NCBI RefSeq assembly: GCF_030272615.1
Contig: NC_081405.1
Coordinates: forward strand, 22,422,047-22,486,046
Direction: 5' to 3'
Source: Cryptomeria japonica
Lineage: Eukaryota > Streptophyta > Pinopsida > Cupressales > Cupressaceae
DNA length: 64,000 nt
A program made the translations under genes and the position numbers. Shown one piece after another: positions 20,156-32,000 of this stretch; within the stretch, counting starts at the first letter, position 1; each line of letters starts with the position of its first letter. The notes under the pieces are model-generated. The model saw nothing but the letters and a program-made list of their open reading frames with translations, had not been told where the DNA came from and did not search any database.

Positions 20156-21060
20156 AAATAGTCCCTTGGTCGATTGGGGGACCACCGTCGGTGGGAGATT
20201 ATTTGGCCGAACTAGGTCCAACCAAAATAGATTAGTTCAACTGAACCTAGTTTGGTCGAACAAATCTACGTGTCAAGTGATTTGGTAGCCAAATCACCAT
20301 TTCCTCTACATTTCCAAAATTTTCCAGTTATGTTGTATTTTTCTTCAGGCATGATATTTTTTTACAAAAATTGAAAAATACCCTTTTGCAGAGCTTGAAG
20401 TCGGGAATTTGGACATATAATTTTTTTCTGTTTCGATTAATTTTAATATATTTTATTTTTTAAACATTTCAAGTAGGTTTTTAAAGTTCAAGAAGAGGCT
20501 GATTTGAAATTAAAAAAATATTAAATGATATTAAATTTATTTATAAAATATATTTTTCACTAGATGAGAGAATTTTCACCAAAAGGGTATAATTTATTTT
20601 TTAATAATGATAAATTTAATAGACAAAAGGTGACATCGAATGAAAACTACCAAATTCAGCTATGTTGGACAAAAAAATTATTGCAAGAAAAATATACATC
20701 ATTTAAAAAAAAATTAGCACTACATATGTGTCATCTATTTGGAAAATTCAAATCAGGAAAAAATAATTTTTTTTTCATTTTTTCTATGATGCCGACTAGA
20801 ACCCCTAATTTTTAGCATTTTGCAGCAAAAAAAAAATTTGTCTTTGAATATATTAAAAAAATATCAATTTAAAAAAAAAAAAAAAAAAACACATAAATTT
20901 CATTAATATATCTACATTTCATCAATTTACAACATTTTGAAATTCAACTTAGAAATATCACTTTTATGTGGTCGAAGTTAAATAGTTTTGGTTGTGTTAG
21001 CCACTTCCTTTATAAAATTGTGACATAGGTTTGTGCTTTTACCTAGATTCTATGCTTGTG
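20156..21060. other. Pre-insertion flank, no gene seen
   Basis: This is the continuation of the sequence left of 3874. It is AT-rich with homopolymer A and T runs. The short ORF near 20564-20815 has no recognisable family features. Confidence 0.5.
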
Positions 21061-21065
21061 GTGGG

Positions 21066-22226
21066 TGTTAGGCCCAATATGGAAAGCTAATGTACTGAGA
21101 GGGGAGGGGTGAATCAGTACTCCAAAACTTTTCTTGAATAATAACTTTACTGTTATGCATAAACAGAATAGTGCAGTAACATAAAATAAAGTTAAAACAA
21201 ATAGATAACAGTCATACATGATTCACTCCATAACACATATATTTTGGTTACACAGAAACTCTTGGTTAGAGAGAAAAACTGTGGTGGGGATGGCACCCAC
21301 AACTTCACTACTGCAATAATAAAGAATGCTCGGTTAGAGCTACATTTAGCTATTTCTGATAGCTTACCCTGTTAGGAGTAACAAGATCTGTTAGATCTAC
21401 CTTGCTAAAGGATTTTACAACATTTATTCTGAATGCTGCACCTGGTTAGAGGCTTTACAATTTATAGACTTGGTTAGAGTCTTTTACCCTGTTAAAGGTT
21501 TCTCTTTCAACTTCACAATATTACAATAAAATTATTACAAATATCTGCAACTTTACATCTAAAATGTTATAGCAGATTCTATGTGCTCAGAATAGATTAC
21601 CTTGCTTATAGCATACCTCGGTAACCCATATAGTAACTTGGTAAACCCTTTTGTTTACTCTGTTCTTCGACTGTTCTCTAAAAACCTTCTCGGTGACCTC
21701 TGTGTCTCTGTAACAGTCTTCCTTCATTCATACATGCACACACCTTTAACTCTTAACTCATGCTGTATAAATAGATCTCTTAAAATGGTGATCCAATTCA
21801 TTGCTTCGATCTTACAAACAAGATTCCTCAAATGAATAACTAAACAAAATATTTCATTGGTTAGATTGTCCTTGTAATCATACACAATCTTCTGGTGCAA
21901 TTTCCAATGTAATAACGGTTAGATGTGCCTCGATCTTGTAACATGTTTTCATATGCATGTCCAGGTTCAATGTATCTGGTAACACGTTTCACTTGATGAA
22001 TATCAACTCGGTGTGTCATCTTTACTGCTCGGTAGTCTCAAAAAGATACTCGGTAGACAACTCGATGTATACTGCGTTCTATGACTGCTTTCCTCTATAA
22101 CCGACTAGACTGTGCATACCGACTTCTCTATGTGTATTGACTGCATGATTCGATAGTGCTAACTGACTAGAATATATAGTATGACTTTGAATGTAAAAAC
22201 TAATGGCAATTTGATAAGTAGTAACA
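21066..22226 (-). mobile_element. 3' LTR (left copy) of the pol-less Sirevirus-like element
   Basis: TGTTA...TAACA ends. It contains, in reverse, the GTACTGATTCACC-type C-rich block (21091-21120) and a ladder of eight TAAC-type motifs (about 21263-21500), as in the LTR at 959-2434. Confidence 0.93.
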
Positions 22227-22239
22227 ATCTCCCCTTTTG
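22227..22239 (-). promoter_or_regulatory. Polypurine tract of the pol-less element
   Basis: On the minus strand CAAAAGGGGAGAT directly precedes the left LTR. Confidence 0.8.
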
Positions 22240-22573
22240 ACATTAGTTGAGATGTTTGACAAAAACTACTTTCAAAGTCATAACAAAAATCTCTATACTT
22301 TGCAAAATGACTATACTTGACAATATATACAATAGTCAATGAAATAGTATATTTAGATATACTCCCCTTATCATTATACTGTACATAACTCTAATTTTGC
22401 ATGCTCGGTTCTGTGCTTGTTTACTGTCCTTGGATATTCTACATACTCTGCTCAGTATACTCCCCTGTATACAATACTCAAAATTGTATTATCAAAACTA
22501 TATCACTCCCTAAATATAATATATTACTCCCCTTATGTAGTATTACTCTGCTTTTTTGACAAACATAAAAAAC

Positions 22574-25500
22574 TTAATTTCCATCCGGAGGCAGTAACTG
22601 ATCAAAAATAGATTTATACTTGTTTCGGGCGTCAGTGAGTGCGACTGAGAGTGCATCCTTTACACTTTCCATTAAAGAATTTTGTGCTTGAATATCAGCC
22701 AATAGTGATATTAAGCCATCAAGAGTGCTTCCCTCTTGTGTAGTAGATAGGCATGTAGCTCTATTAATCTATTCCTGAATTGATGAGAGATGAGGAAGGA
22801 ATAATGTCTGGAGGGTCATTATATCCATCCTAATCTTATGTTCTTCATTTCTGAGTTCTAACTATTGAGCCATGAGCTGTTGAAGCTTGGTATAAAAATT
22901 CTAAATAGAATTGGGCTCTATGGTCAACTTATTTGAGAGATCGGTGATCTCTTTCTTAATTGTATCAATTTTATTCTTGATATCTTTAATGAATATGGAA
23001 AATGTAAAAAGTTTATAAAATAAATAAAGAATATGCGTGAGTTGAGGGGACAACTCAGCAATGAATTTGACAAGCTTTACTTTTCCAATAGCTAGAGCTT
23101 TTTGTACCTCTTCTATCATTTTTGCAGTAAGCTCTTTATCTTTTAGCTTGCTCAAGTACTCAGATGCATCAACTCCTGATGTTTCTATTTGGTTGAGGAG
23201 TTCATGCAATTGAATGTGGATGGCTGCATCGGTTGACATTGTTGCTAAAGGTAGCATATCTGTTAGTAGTGTCTTTACCTTCTGAAGTACTTTATTCTTC
23301 TTTTGAATGGCCATCTGTTTTTCCTATTCAGCCTTTGCTTTGCATAGTTCACCAAAATCAATAAGTGTTTGCCCCTTTAATTTTGAGATATCCACATTGG
23401 GCAACACTATCGGTTTAATCAAATCAACTTTAAAACTATGCTTTTTCACCTTCTTCTCTTTACCTTTGGTTGGTTGGACCAAGACAATAGCTTGTGAGGC
23501 TTGCTGACCCTCAGTAGGTTGCTCGGTAGATGCAACACTTTGGTCTTTTCCTATAGCCGTTGTGGTGTCCTTGGGTGTCTCGGTACTAGGGGTCTCAGTT
23601 GCAACATTGTCAGTGCTTGACAGTGCTTGAGAGGTCTTTTCTTGAGTTGTACCTGTTGTTGCTTTAGACTTGTGACCTTCGGTGCCTTGTGCTATATCCT
23701 TAGGTGCTTTGGTAGAGATAGGTGGCTTGACCGATGGATAAGGCTGAACTTGTTCTAAGACAGATTCACTAGATACAAGTTTTGCATAGGTAGTGCCTTC
23801 TATCATTTCTTGCTTTGGTGCTTCTGCATCCATGACATCTTCATCAATTTGAATAGTGTCAGCCGGGTCTTGCTTGGTAGTGTCAGGACCGTGCTCGGTG
23901 ACATCAACAATTTCAACTTGAGATTGTTCACCGACATCCTTTATTTTGAAGATTTCCTGTCATTTTTCTTTTGTCTCATTTTCTACATCGATATATAGCC
24001 CATTCATCAATTTTAAGGCTCTTTGTTTGACAAGAAATTTAGAATTGTAGGTTGTCAAATGTTCTTTAATTTCTGCTACAGACATATCAAGAAATAGATG
24101 GACTAGACTTCTTTCTCTGATTTGTTTCTCTAAGTCCATTGCATATTTCCACCTATTATCAATATGTAAGTACAGTTCACTCAGAAGTGACTTTACTAGT
24201 TCTAATGGAGCTAGCCAAAACATTAGAAGTGTACAAATGACAACTTCTTCAATTTGTCGCTTCTCATCATTATTTCTAGTCTCATACTTGACATATCTAA
24301 ATCCACCAAATCCACCATATTCTTTAAGATTGGCACAAAAGTTTTCAACACTATGAATATTTACCTTTTTGCTCTTTACAATTTGGAATTTGTTGGCATC
24401 TTTTGATTCTGTATCACTAGACTCTTTTGCCAAAATGAGTCTCTGAGTAGACTTCTTGTAGGTCTTGTTTACCTTGGGAACAACAACACTCTTTTTTTTC
24501 TTACTCGGTGATGCAACTAATGCTCTTGTATTAGGTCTCTTTGTTGGAGGTGGTGTCGGTAGGGCTTTTGAAGTGTCCATTCTCTTCCTTTTCAATACTT
24601 TACCCTTAGGTAGTTCAGTGCTCAATGTTATTGCTACCTCTTGAGCTTCTGATTCCTCTTCGGTAATGGCAAGAGTGCCTTTGACAGGTGCAGAGGAAGA
24701 GTCTTCTCCAAATTTATTAGATAGTGTCTTAATCATCTTTGTAGCCTTTCTTGTAGCTTTAGGTACTACAATGCTCATTTTCACCTTTTCCTTAACTTCT
24801 TCATAAGTCCCATATCTCAGTTTGGTAGCATGCCTTGGTAATGAGAGATATACATCAATTTGTTGTTGTGTGATATCATAGTCAATCTCGTAACCCATTG
24901 GTGGAAAAGATTGAGTCCTTGGTTCTATAGCATTCACATGACAGTAATCGATGTCTACTTCAAAGCATATATCATCCTTATATTTCTCTACCAACTGTGG
25001 TGGAATCCTATACCTGTTGTGCATCTTTTCTTGAAATTTGTTGAAGTAGTCATCCATGATATCATTGAAATTATCTCCCAATCTCTTGATAAAGTCATTA
25101 ATTTGATGGGTGATTGGTTGGTGTAGCTCCCAAACTACTTTACCAACTGATGGAAAGAATTTCTCAAAGTAGAAAAACATGCATATAAGAAGTGAACCAA
25201 ACTTCAGTGTATTTGCCAAGTTGTTCTTCTTCGGCTTCCTTATTTTGTTCAGGTTCTCAAACAAGTTTTTCAATAATACTTCACATAAATCAACTTTCAT
25301 ACCATTTTTCACTATTTTATAGGCTAAGTCAACTGCTGCACAGGGTACACTATTTTCCCTTGCTGATTGGAAAAAGCAGTAACCAATTACTCTAATTGCA
25401 AACTTAAGTTCTGCATCAGTGACATTGTTCAGTTTCAGTCCTTGGTAATTAGATTCTACTCCAGTTAGACTGATTAACTCCTTCTGTGATATCATCTTCT

Positions 25501-25939
25501 ATGCTCGTGCATGATCATAGATAGGATATCCAGTGATCACATGAATTATTTCCTTAGTGATTTTGAATGGTTACTCCTCTAGCCACATAAAATCATCATG
25601 AACTATGCTTAAAACAAACTTAACCCACTGGGGTTTGAACACACGGGGATAGGCTAGGGCTTCAGTTAATCCCTTGATTTTGATATGCTCGTACTTGCTA
25701 TCCATTTTGCCATCGGTACATAGCTCATCATATGTGTCACTAATCTCAACATGACCAAGTTCTTCAACACAACACTTGGTGAAGAATCTAACATCTTCGA
25801 CTAACAAGACTTGATCCGGGATGAGTGAAAAGGCAGTTTTGTCATCCGGTTCGGCAACAACTTTAGGAGTCAAAGTGTATTTCAGAGATGGCTTCACTAC
25901 ATTCTTGACAACTACAGGATCTTGGATCTTGGGTGCCAT
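22574..25939 (-). pseudogene. ORF2 of the pol-less element, unknown protein in the env-like position
   Basis: One reading frame runs from ATG 25939 (MAPKIQDPVV) to TAA 22576-22574, about 1121 codons. Seven in-frame stops interrupt it at 25573, 25501, 23962, 23326, 22903, 22864 and 22771 (first bases on the minus strand). No frameshift is needed. The N-terminal third is globular with DDFMWLEE and, after the first stop, an EIIHVITGYPIY motif reminiscent of uncharacterised plant retroelement ORFs. The middle is basic (KKKKSVVV region). Next come a hydrophobic segment (VICTLLMFWLAPLELV), a Thr/Gln-rich linker, and a helical C-terminus with another hydrophobic run (HILYLFYKLFTFSIFI). It lies between ORF1 and the polypurine tract, where Sireviruses may carry an env-like gene. 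I do not recognise the family with confidence. Confidence 0.75.
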
Positions 25940-26486
25940 TTGTAAATTTCAAATAAAAGTTAGCAAATTATCCTTAGGGTTTGACGGTTTACAAATGGCA
26001 GACGTTTCACACTCAGTAGATAATAGCAATTTGACAAGATCGGAAAACTAGCTTAACAGTGTGATGAGATTTGATGTAAATACCTTGGATTCGCTTGAAT
26101 GAGGTTTGATCGCCTTGATTCGCTCTACTCTGCTCTTTTGAAAACTTGGTGAATGAAAATGACCATGAAAATACCTTTAAGTACACAAAATACCTTATCG
26201 GGCTCCGTGCAAGTTAGGCCAAAACATTAAATGCACTCGGTTCACCTTTAACCGATTTACTCCTTTTTTATTTTAACCAAGTAACCAAATTTTCTTCATT
26301 TACCGACTTGACAGGATTCCTATATTCACCGACTTAACAGGTTTCCTGTAAAGTACTTTTGATAGAATTTCAAACTTACTAATGCATCTTAACTATGCAG
26401 ATTTTGGATTAAGTACATAATAGAATAGGAACTGTTATGTTTTTTTTAAACCTTTAGAGAATGCAGTCCCTTCATACCTTTTCTAA
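25940..26486 (-). other. Spacer between ORF1 and ORF2
   Basis: Non-coding sequence of 547 bp. On the minus strand it resembles a 5' UTR, ending in an AT-rich stretch before ORF2's ATG. A donor-like AAG|GTATTT is present at about 26086. ORF2 could be expressed from a spliced or separately started RNA. Nothing here proves it. Confidence 0.4.
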
Positions 26487-27839
26487 TTAATTTGGAATAG
26501 GTGCACCTAACTCGGTAGGTAAGGTGCTTTCTTCATCTGACATGATTTCCTTCTTTTTCCAAATCATCTTAAATTTTTCTTTTATCTCTTCAGTGTCTCC
26601 TCTAGGTTGATCTCTGCAATCTCTAGCTAAGTGTCCAACTTTGTGACAATGAAAACATGGCATACCAGGATTTCTCCATGATCTTCGGTTGTTCATTCCA
26701 AACCTTATAAAACAGTTGACAGTTATATGTCCATATCTTCCACAACATTCGCACCATATCCTTGTATTGTAATCCCATGGTACTACTGCATATTGTTGGT
26801 AAGGATCTGTGTGAGTTCGGTAACCTCTAGTGTTTGCTCGGTGTGCAGACCACATGTAGCTCTTTTGCTTAAGCCAGCACTTCTTGGTACTATGTCCATA
26901 TCTATTGTAGTTTTTACAAAACCCTTTGAATTTTGCCTTCTGATAGTTGTTAACAGACTTTGTCCTACATTGATTAGATGTATGACCATATTTATTGCAA
27001 TTGTAACAATAATCATTGGACTTAGTGATATTCGGTTGCTTAACTTTTCTGATTTGGCATATGTTGGCAGTATGACCTTGATTTCCACAGTAGTAGCAAA
27101 TAGGCTTCTTTCTTTTGATGTTATTCATGTTTCCATCTTGCTTTGATGATTCTCCTCTCTCGGTAGTATGAATTCCTTTCTCGGTAGAGTCTTTTCCTTT
27201 ATAACTGAGTCTTGCATCTTTGTTGGGTCTTCTTGTATTCAGTTGCTCATCCAACATCTTTGATGCTTCATAACTCTTCTTCAATGTTTCTTTGGATTTC
27301 TTCTCTATTTCAAGTTCATTGATCAATCTTGATACTTCAAGTCTCAATGCTTGATTTTCATCATTCTTCAGAATTGCTTCATGATGTGCATAACCTAGTT
27401 GATCTGTCATATTTTGTTGAATCCCAGTTAACCTTATGATTTCATCATTCTTATCAGATACTAAGACTTCAAGTTGTTGTTTCTCTCTTTGTAGATCTCT
27501 TGCTTTATCCTCTGTTGTCCTCAATGCATCTAGATTTTTAGTCATCTGTGTACTGAAATGCTCATGTTCTCTTTTCATTTCTTTTAGTTGGTCAGCCAAT
27601 GCTTTGTTCTTTTCTTTCAATACTCCAATCATTTCTTCAGTTTCTTCAGATATACTATTCTCAGATGATGTCTCAATTTGTTCCACTAACTCTTGAGAAT
27701 CCTGCAAGTCATCAGATAATCTTCTTCTTACTTTCAGAGATTTTTGCATTTTCCTTTGCATGTCTGCAATCACTTGATTTGCATGATCCATCTCTTCTTG
27801 CAAATATACAATCCTCTGAGATTGTTTATAGCCTTCCAT
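26487..27839 (-). CDS. ORF1: coiled-coil Gag-like protein with CCHC zinc knuckles
   Basis: The ATG at 27839 (MEGYKQSQRIVYLQ) lies 49 bp after the PBS; an upstream extension would start inside the LTR and is rejected. The protein is 450 residues with no internal stop. Residues 1-220 are almost continuous heptad-like coiled coil. A charged linker (TEKGIHTTERGESS) follows, then zinc knuckles CYYCGNQGHTANIC, CYNCNKYGHTSNQC, a degenerate CKNYNRYGHSTKKC with the second Cys replaced, CECCGRYGHITVNC and CFHCHKVGHLARDC. This fits an RNA-binding Gag of Sirevirus style, but I see no canonical gag capsid domain. It is intact while ORF2 carries seven stops, which may mean recent selection on ORF1 only. 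Confidence 0.85.
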   Translation of the reverse strand: MEGYKQSQRIVYLQEEMDHANQVIADMQRKMQKSLKVRRRLSDDLQDSQELVEQIETSSENSISEETEEMIGVLKEKNKALADQLKEMKREHEHFSTQMTKNLDALRTTEDKARDLQREKQQLEVLVSDKNDEIIRLTGIQQNMTDQLGYAHHEAILKNDENQALRLEVSRLINELEIEKKSKETLKKSYEASKMLDEQLNTRRPNKDARLSYKGKDSTEKGIHTTERGESSKQDGNMNNIKRKKPICYYCGNQGHTANICQIRKVKQPNITKSNDYCYNCNKYGHTSNQCRTKSVNNYQKAKFKGFCKNYNRYGHSTKKCWLKQKSYMWSAHRANTRGYRTHTDPYQQYAVVPWDYNTRIWCECCGRYGHITVNCFIRFGMNNRRSWRNPGMPCFHCHKVGHLARDCRDQPRGDTEEIKEKFKMIWKKKEIMSDEESTLPTELGAPIPN

Positions 27840-27887
27840 TGATAAGATCTTTCTCTTTAGGTAGTTAAACCCTTTTCCAAGACAGAA

Positions 27888-27900
27888 GCTCTGATACCAA
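27888..27900 (-). promoter_or_regulatory. Primer binding site, initiator Met tRNA type
   Basis: On the minus strand TTGGTATCAGAGC starts 1 bp after the right LTR. TGGTATCAGAGC is the standard Copia primer site. Confidence 0.9.
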
Positions 27901-27901
27901 T

Positions 27902-29062
27902 TGTTAGGCCCAATATGGAAAGCTAATGTACTGAGAGGGGAGGGGTGAATCAGTACTCCAAAACTTTTCTTGAATAATAACTTTACTGTTATGCATAAAT
28001 AGAATAGTGCAGTAACATAAAATAAAGTTAAAACAAATAGATAACAGTCATACATGATTCACTCCATAACACATATATTTTGGTTATGCAGAAACTCTTG
28101 GTTAGAGAGAAAAACTATGGTGGGGATGGCACCCACAACTTCACTACTACAATAATAAAGAATGCTCGATTAGAGCTACATTTATCTATTTCTGATAGCT
28201 TACCCTATTAGGAGTAACAAGATCTATTAGATCTACCTTGCTAAAGGATTTTACAACATTTATTCTGAATGTTGCACCTAGTTAGAGGCTTTACAATTTA
28301 TAGACTTGGTTAGAGTCTCTTACCCTATTAAAGGTTTCTCTTTCAACTTCACAATATTACAATAAAATTATTACAAATATCTGCAACTTTACATCTGAAA
28401 TGTTATAGCAGATTCTATGTGCTCAAAATAGATTACCTTACTTATAGCATACCTCTGTAACCTATATAGTAACTTGGTAAACCCTTATGTTTACTTTGTT
28501 CTTTGACTGTTCTCTAAAAACCTTCTTGGTGACCTCTGTGTCTCTGTAACAGTCTTCCTTCATTCATACATGCACACACCTTTAACTCTTAACTCATGTT
28601 GTATAAATAGATCTCTTAAAACAGTGATCCAATTCATTGCTTCGATCTTACTAACAAGATTCCTTGAATGAATAACTAAACAAAATATTTCATTGGTTAG
28701 ATTGTCCTTGTAATCATACACAATCTTCTGCTGCAATTTCTAATGTAATAACGGTTAGATGTGCCTCGATCTTGTAACACATTTTCATATGCATGTCCAG
28801 GTTCAATGTATCTGGTAACACGTTTCACTCGATGAATATCAACTCGGTGTGTCATCTTTACTGCTCGGTAGTCTCAAAAAGATACTTGGTAGACAGCTCG
28901 GTGTATACTACGTTTTGTGACTGCTTTCTTCTGTAACCGACTAGACTGTGCATACCGACTTCTCTATGTGTACTGACTACATGATTCGGTAGTGCTAACC
29001 GACTAGAATATATAGTATGACTTTGAATATAAAAACTAATGGCAATTTGATAAGTAGTAATA
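27902..29062 (-). mobile_element. 5' LTR (right copy) of the pol-less Sirevirus-like element
   Basis: 1161 bp, the same length as the left copy. Many differences from the left copy are G-to-A or C-to-T, for example CTCGGTTAG to CTCGATTAG. The outer end reads TAATA rather than TAACA. Confidence 0.92.
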
Positions 29063-29067
29063 GTGGA

Positions 29068-32000
29068 GACCACTATGCCAATAGTTGTATCCAATGATCA
29101 TCTGGGAGGAATGAGAAGAACCAAATAAATCGAGCTCAACATCACATTCATGCAATAGTTGGCAATAGGCAAGCATGCTTCCAAGCTTCACCAATCCGGT
29201 TGCATGGTAAGCTTTATGGTCAACAAGTTTCTATTTTAATTGATACAAGAGCTACTAAATGTTTCACTGATCCTATAGTAGTATCTAAGTTACCTATTAG
29301 AGCTGGCTATATGCCTGAATTATGGATCGTACAATAAGAAAATTGGATAGAGAGAAGGGCAGACTAGTCTCTAGTGTGTAGTGAGTTGGAACTTCTAAGT
29401 TTTCAAACTCTAGTCAATTTATATGTTGCCCTTCTAAGTTCATGTGATGTAATCCTAGTGATTAATTGGGTAACCGAACACAAGGCCATTGTCAATTGCC
29501 AAGACAAAATTGTGAGTTCCCTAGATGATTTGGGAAACCCTATACAGATACATGGGGTTCAAAGGCCAAGTGAGATTAGGCATATTTCAGCCATGCAAAT
29601 GAAAAAAGCACAGAGAAAAGGGTGCATGAATTATTCCATTCATGTTAGAGATATTGAGGGCACAAATTTGATAATTGATAATTATCCTATCCTCAAGGAG
29701 TTTTAGGACATGTTTCTAGAAGAATTGCATGAATTGCAATCCAAAAGAGAGTTTTACTTCTCCATAGATTTTCTTCCTTGAACTAAGCCTCAGTCCAAGG
29801 ATCCATATAGAATGACAATAATATATTTGTATGAATTGAAGGTCCAGTGTGCCACCAATTGTGTCACTATGGGGAACTCTAGTGATTTTTATTAAGAATA
29901 AGGATGACACTTTATGTTTATGCATTGATTATAGAATGCTAAATAAGGAAACAATTAAATCCTCTTCCAAGGATAGATGAACTTTTTGATCAAATGAAAG
30001 AGGCTACCATATTTTCAAAGATTGATTTAAGATCTGGATATCATCAACTCATAATAAATGAGGAAGATGTTTCAAAGACTGCTTTAAAAACTCGGTATGG
30101 TCATTATGAGTTATGGTGCTAGCTTTTGGGTTAACCAATGCACCAACAACTTTTATGAATCTGATGAATAGTGTGTTTCTAGATTGCTTTGATGATTTTG
30201 TGTTAATATGTATTGATGATATCTTGATTTACTCCCATGTCTTTATAAGAGCACGAGAACCACTTAAGGATAATTTTACAACACATCATAGAGAACAAAT
30301 TATATGGTAAGATATCCAAGTGTACTTTCTACCAAAGGAAGGTACATTATTTAGGTCATATCATTTCAGCAGGAGTCACAGTTGACCCAGATAAGATTAA
30401 GGTGATTATAGAATGAACAACATCTCAAAATGTTATAGACATTCACAACTTCATGGGACTTATAGGCTATTATAGGAATTTTTTTTAGGGATTCTCTAAG
30501 ATTTCACCTCCAATCACCTCACTCCAGAGGAAGGGAAAGAAATTTGAATGGACAAAAAAAAGTGAACAAGCCTTCAAACACCTAAAAACAAAAACTAACA
30601 CTAGCTCCTATCTTAACTATACTTGATTCGAATGGGCCATTCACAGTAACAACATGTGCATCAGGAGAAGGAGTAGGGGGAGCATTTATGTAGAACCTAC
30701 AAGTGGTAGCCTATGAGTCTATGAAACTAAAGAAATATGAGCTCAATTATGCACCATATGATTTGGAGTTGGCTGCCATAGTTCAAGCTTTGCAAATGTG
30801 GAGGCATTACCTATTGGGGAAGCCTTTTGAATTGAAAACACATTATCTTGGACTTAAGTATATATTTACACAACCAAATCTTAATGCTCAACAAAGGAGA
30901 TGGCTTGAGTTCATTAGTCAGTATGATTTTGGGATTGAGTACATTAAGGGTAACAAAAATAGAGTAGTTGATGCCCTTAGTAGGAGAAGACATTTATCAA
31001 TTATAACCACAACAAGGACAAATTTGAGGCAACACGCATTACAAAATCTTCCAAAAGATGGCCATCATTCTTTTGTGAATACATCTCTAGAGGAGAACCT
31101 ATCTGACTACCATTTTGATGGATATACTTTTGAGTATGATGGGATCCTAAGATATCAAGGAGGGATGTATATTTCAAACCAAGGAGGGTTGAGGAAGTTT
31201 ATTTTGGAGGAGATGCATAGTGCACCATATTCAGGACACCCAAGCGTGAAAAAGATGGTAGCGGATAGAGACCATTATATTTTTGGCTAGAAATTAAGAA
31301 AGATGTGATAAGATTTTGTGGTTCAATATTTTGAATGCCAGTGACATAAGGTTGAGCATATACATTCTACAAAACTATTATATCTACATGGTATACCAAA
31401 TTACAAATGGCAAGTTATTAGTATGGATTTTATCTAGGGTTTGCCTATGTCTAAGAATTGACATGATGTTATCTTGGTAGTTGTGGATAAGATCACCAAG
31501 GTAGCACATTTTATCCTAGGAAATGTTAAGGATGGTTCATTAACCATAGCAAAAAAAATTGTCCAAGAGTTTTTCAGACTACAGGGAGTGCCTAAAACAA
31601 TCATCTTAGACCAAGACACATGAATGAAATCTAGGTTTTGGACCACATTGATGTTTATTTAAGAACAAAGATAAATTTTAGCACAACCTATCACCCATAG
31701 ATAGATGGACAAATAGAGTGGGTGAATCAATTAGTGGAGCACCTACTCAGGATGTATTGCATGGACTAACAATATAAGTGGGAGGATTACCTTCCCTTAG
31801 TGGAGTTTGCAAATAATCATTCCTTCCATGCATCCTTGGGAATGGTACCTTTTGAGGAACTTTATGGGAGGAAGTTCCATACACCTATCAGTTAGGATAG
31901 GATGGAAGAAAAAGTTGTTGTTGGACCTGATATGCTCAAAGAAATGGAAGAGCTTGAGTTGATTAAGGGGAGATTGAAGGAAGTTGTACATAGGAAAAAG

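Larger units (their letters stand above)
21066..29062 (-). mobile_element. Non-autonomous Copia/Sirevirus-like element with two ORFs and no pol
   Basis: Two LTRs of exactly 1161 bp (21066-22226, 27902-29062) flank 5.7 kb. On the minus strand the order is 5' LTR (right), Met-tRNA PBS, ORF1 (coiled coil plus zinc knuckles), a 0.55-kb spacer, ORF2 (about 1120 codons, unknown), polypurine tract and 3' LTR (left). The 5-bp flanks GTGGG (21061-21065) and GTGGA (29063-29067) match at four of five positions. No integrase, RT or RNase H motif is visible. About 14 differences in the first 450 LTR bases, mostly C/T or G/A, indicate moderate age. Retaining gag plus a 3' ORF while lacking pol suggests mobilisation by a related autonomous element. 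Confidence 0.9.

Noticed and set aside
27840-28055. N-terminal extension of ORF1 into the LTR
   Set aside because: It would cross the PBS and LTR end; the ATG at 27839 after the PBS is the natural start.
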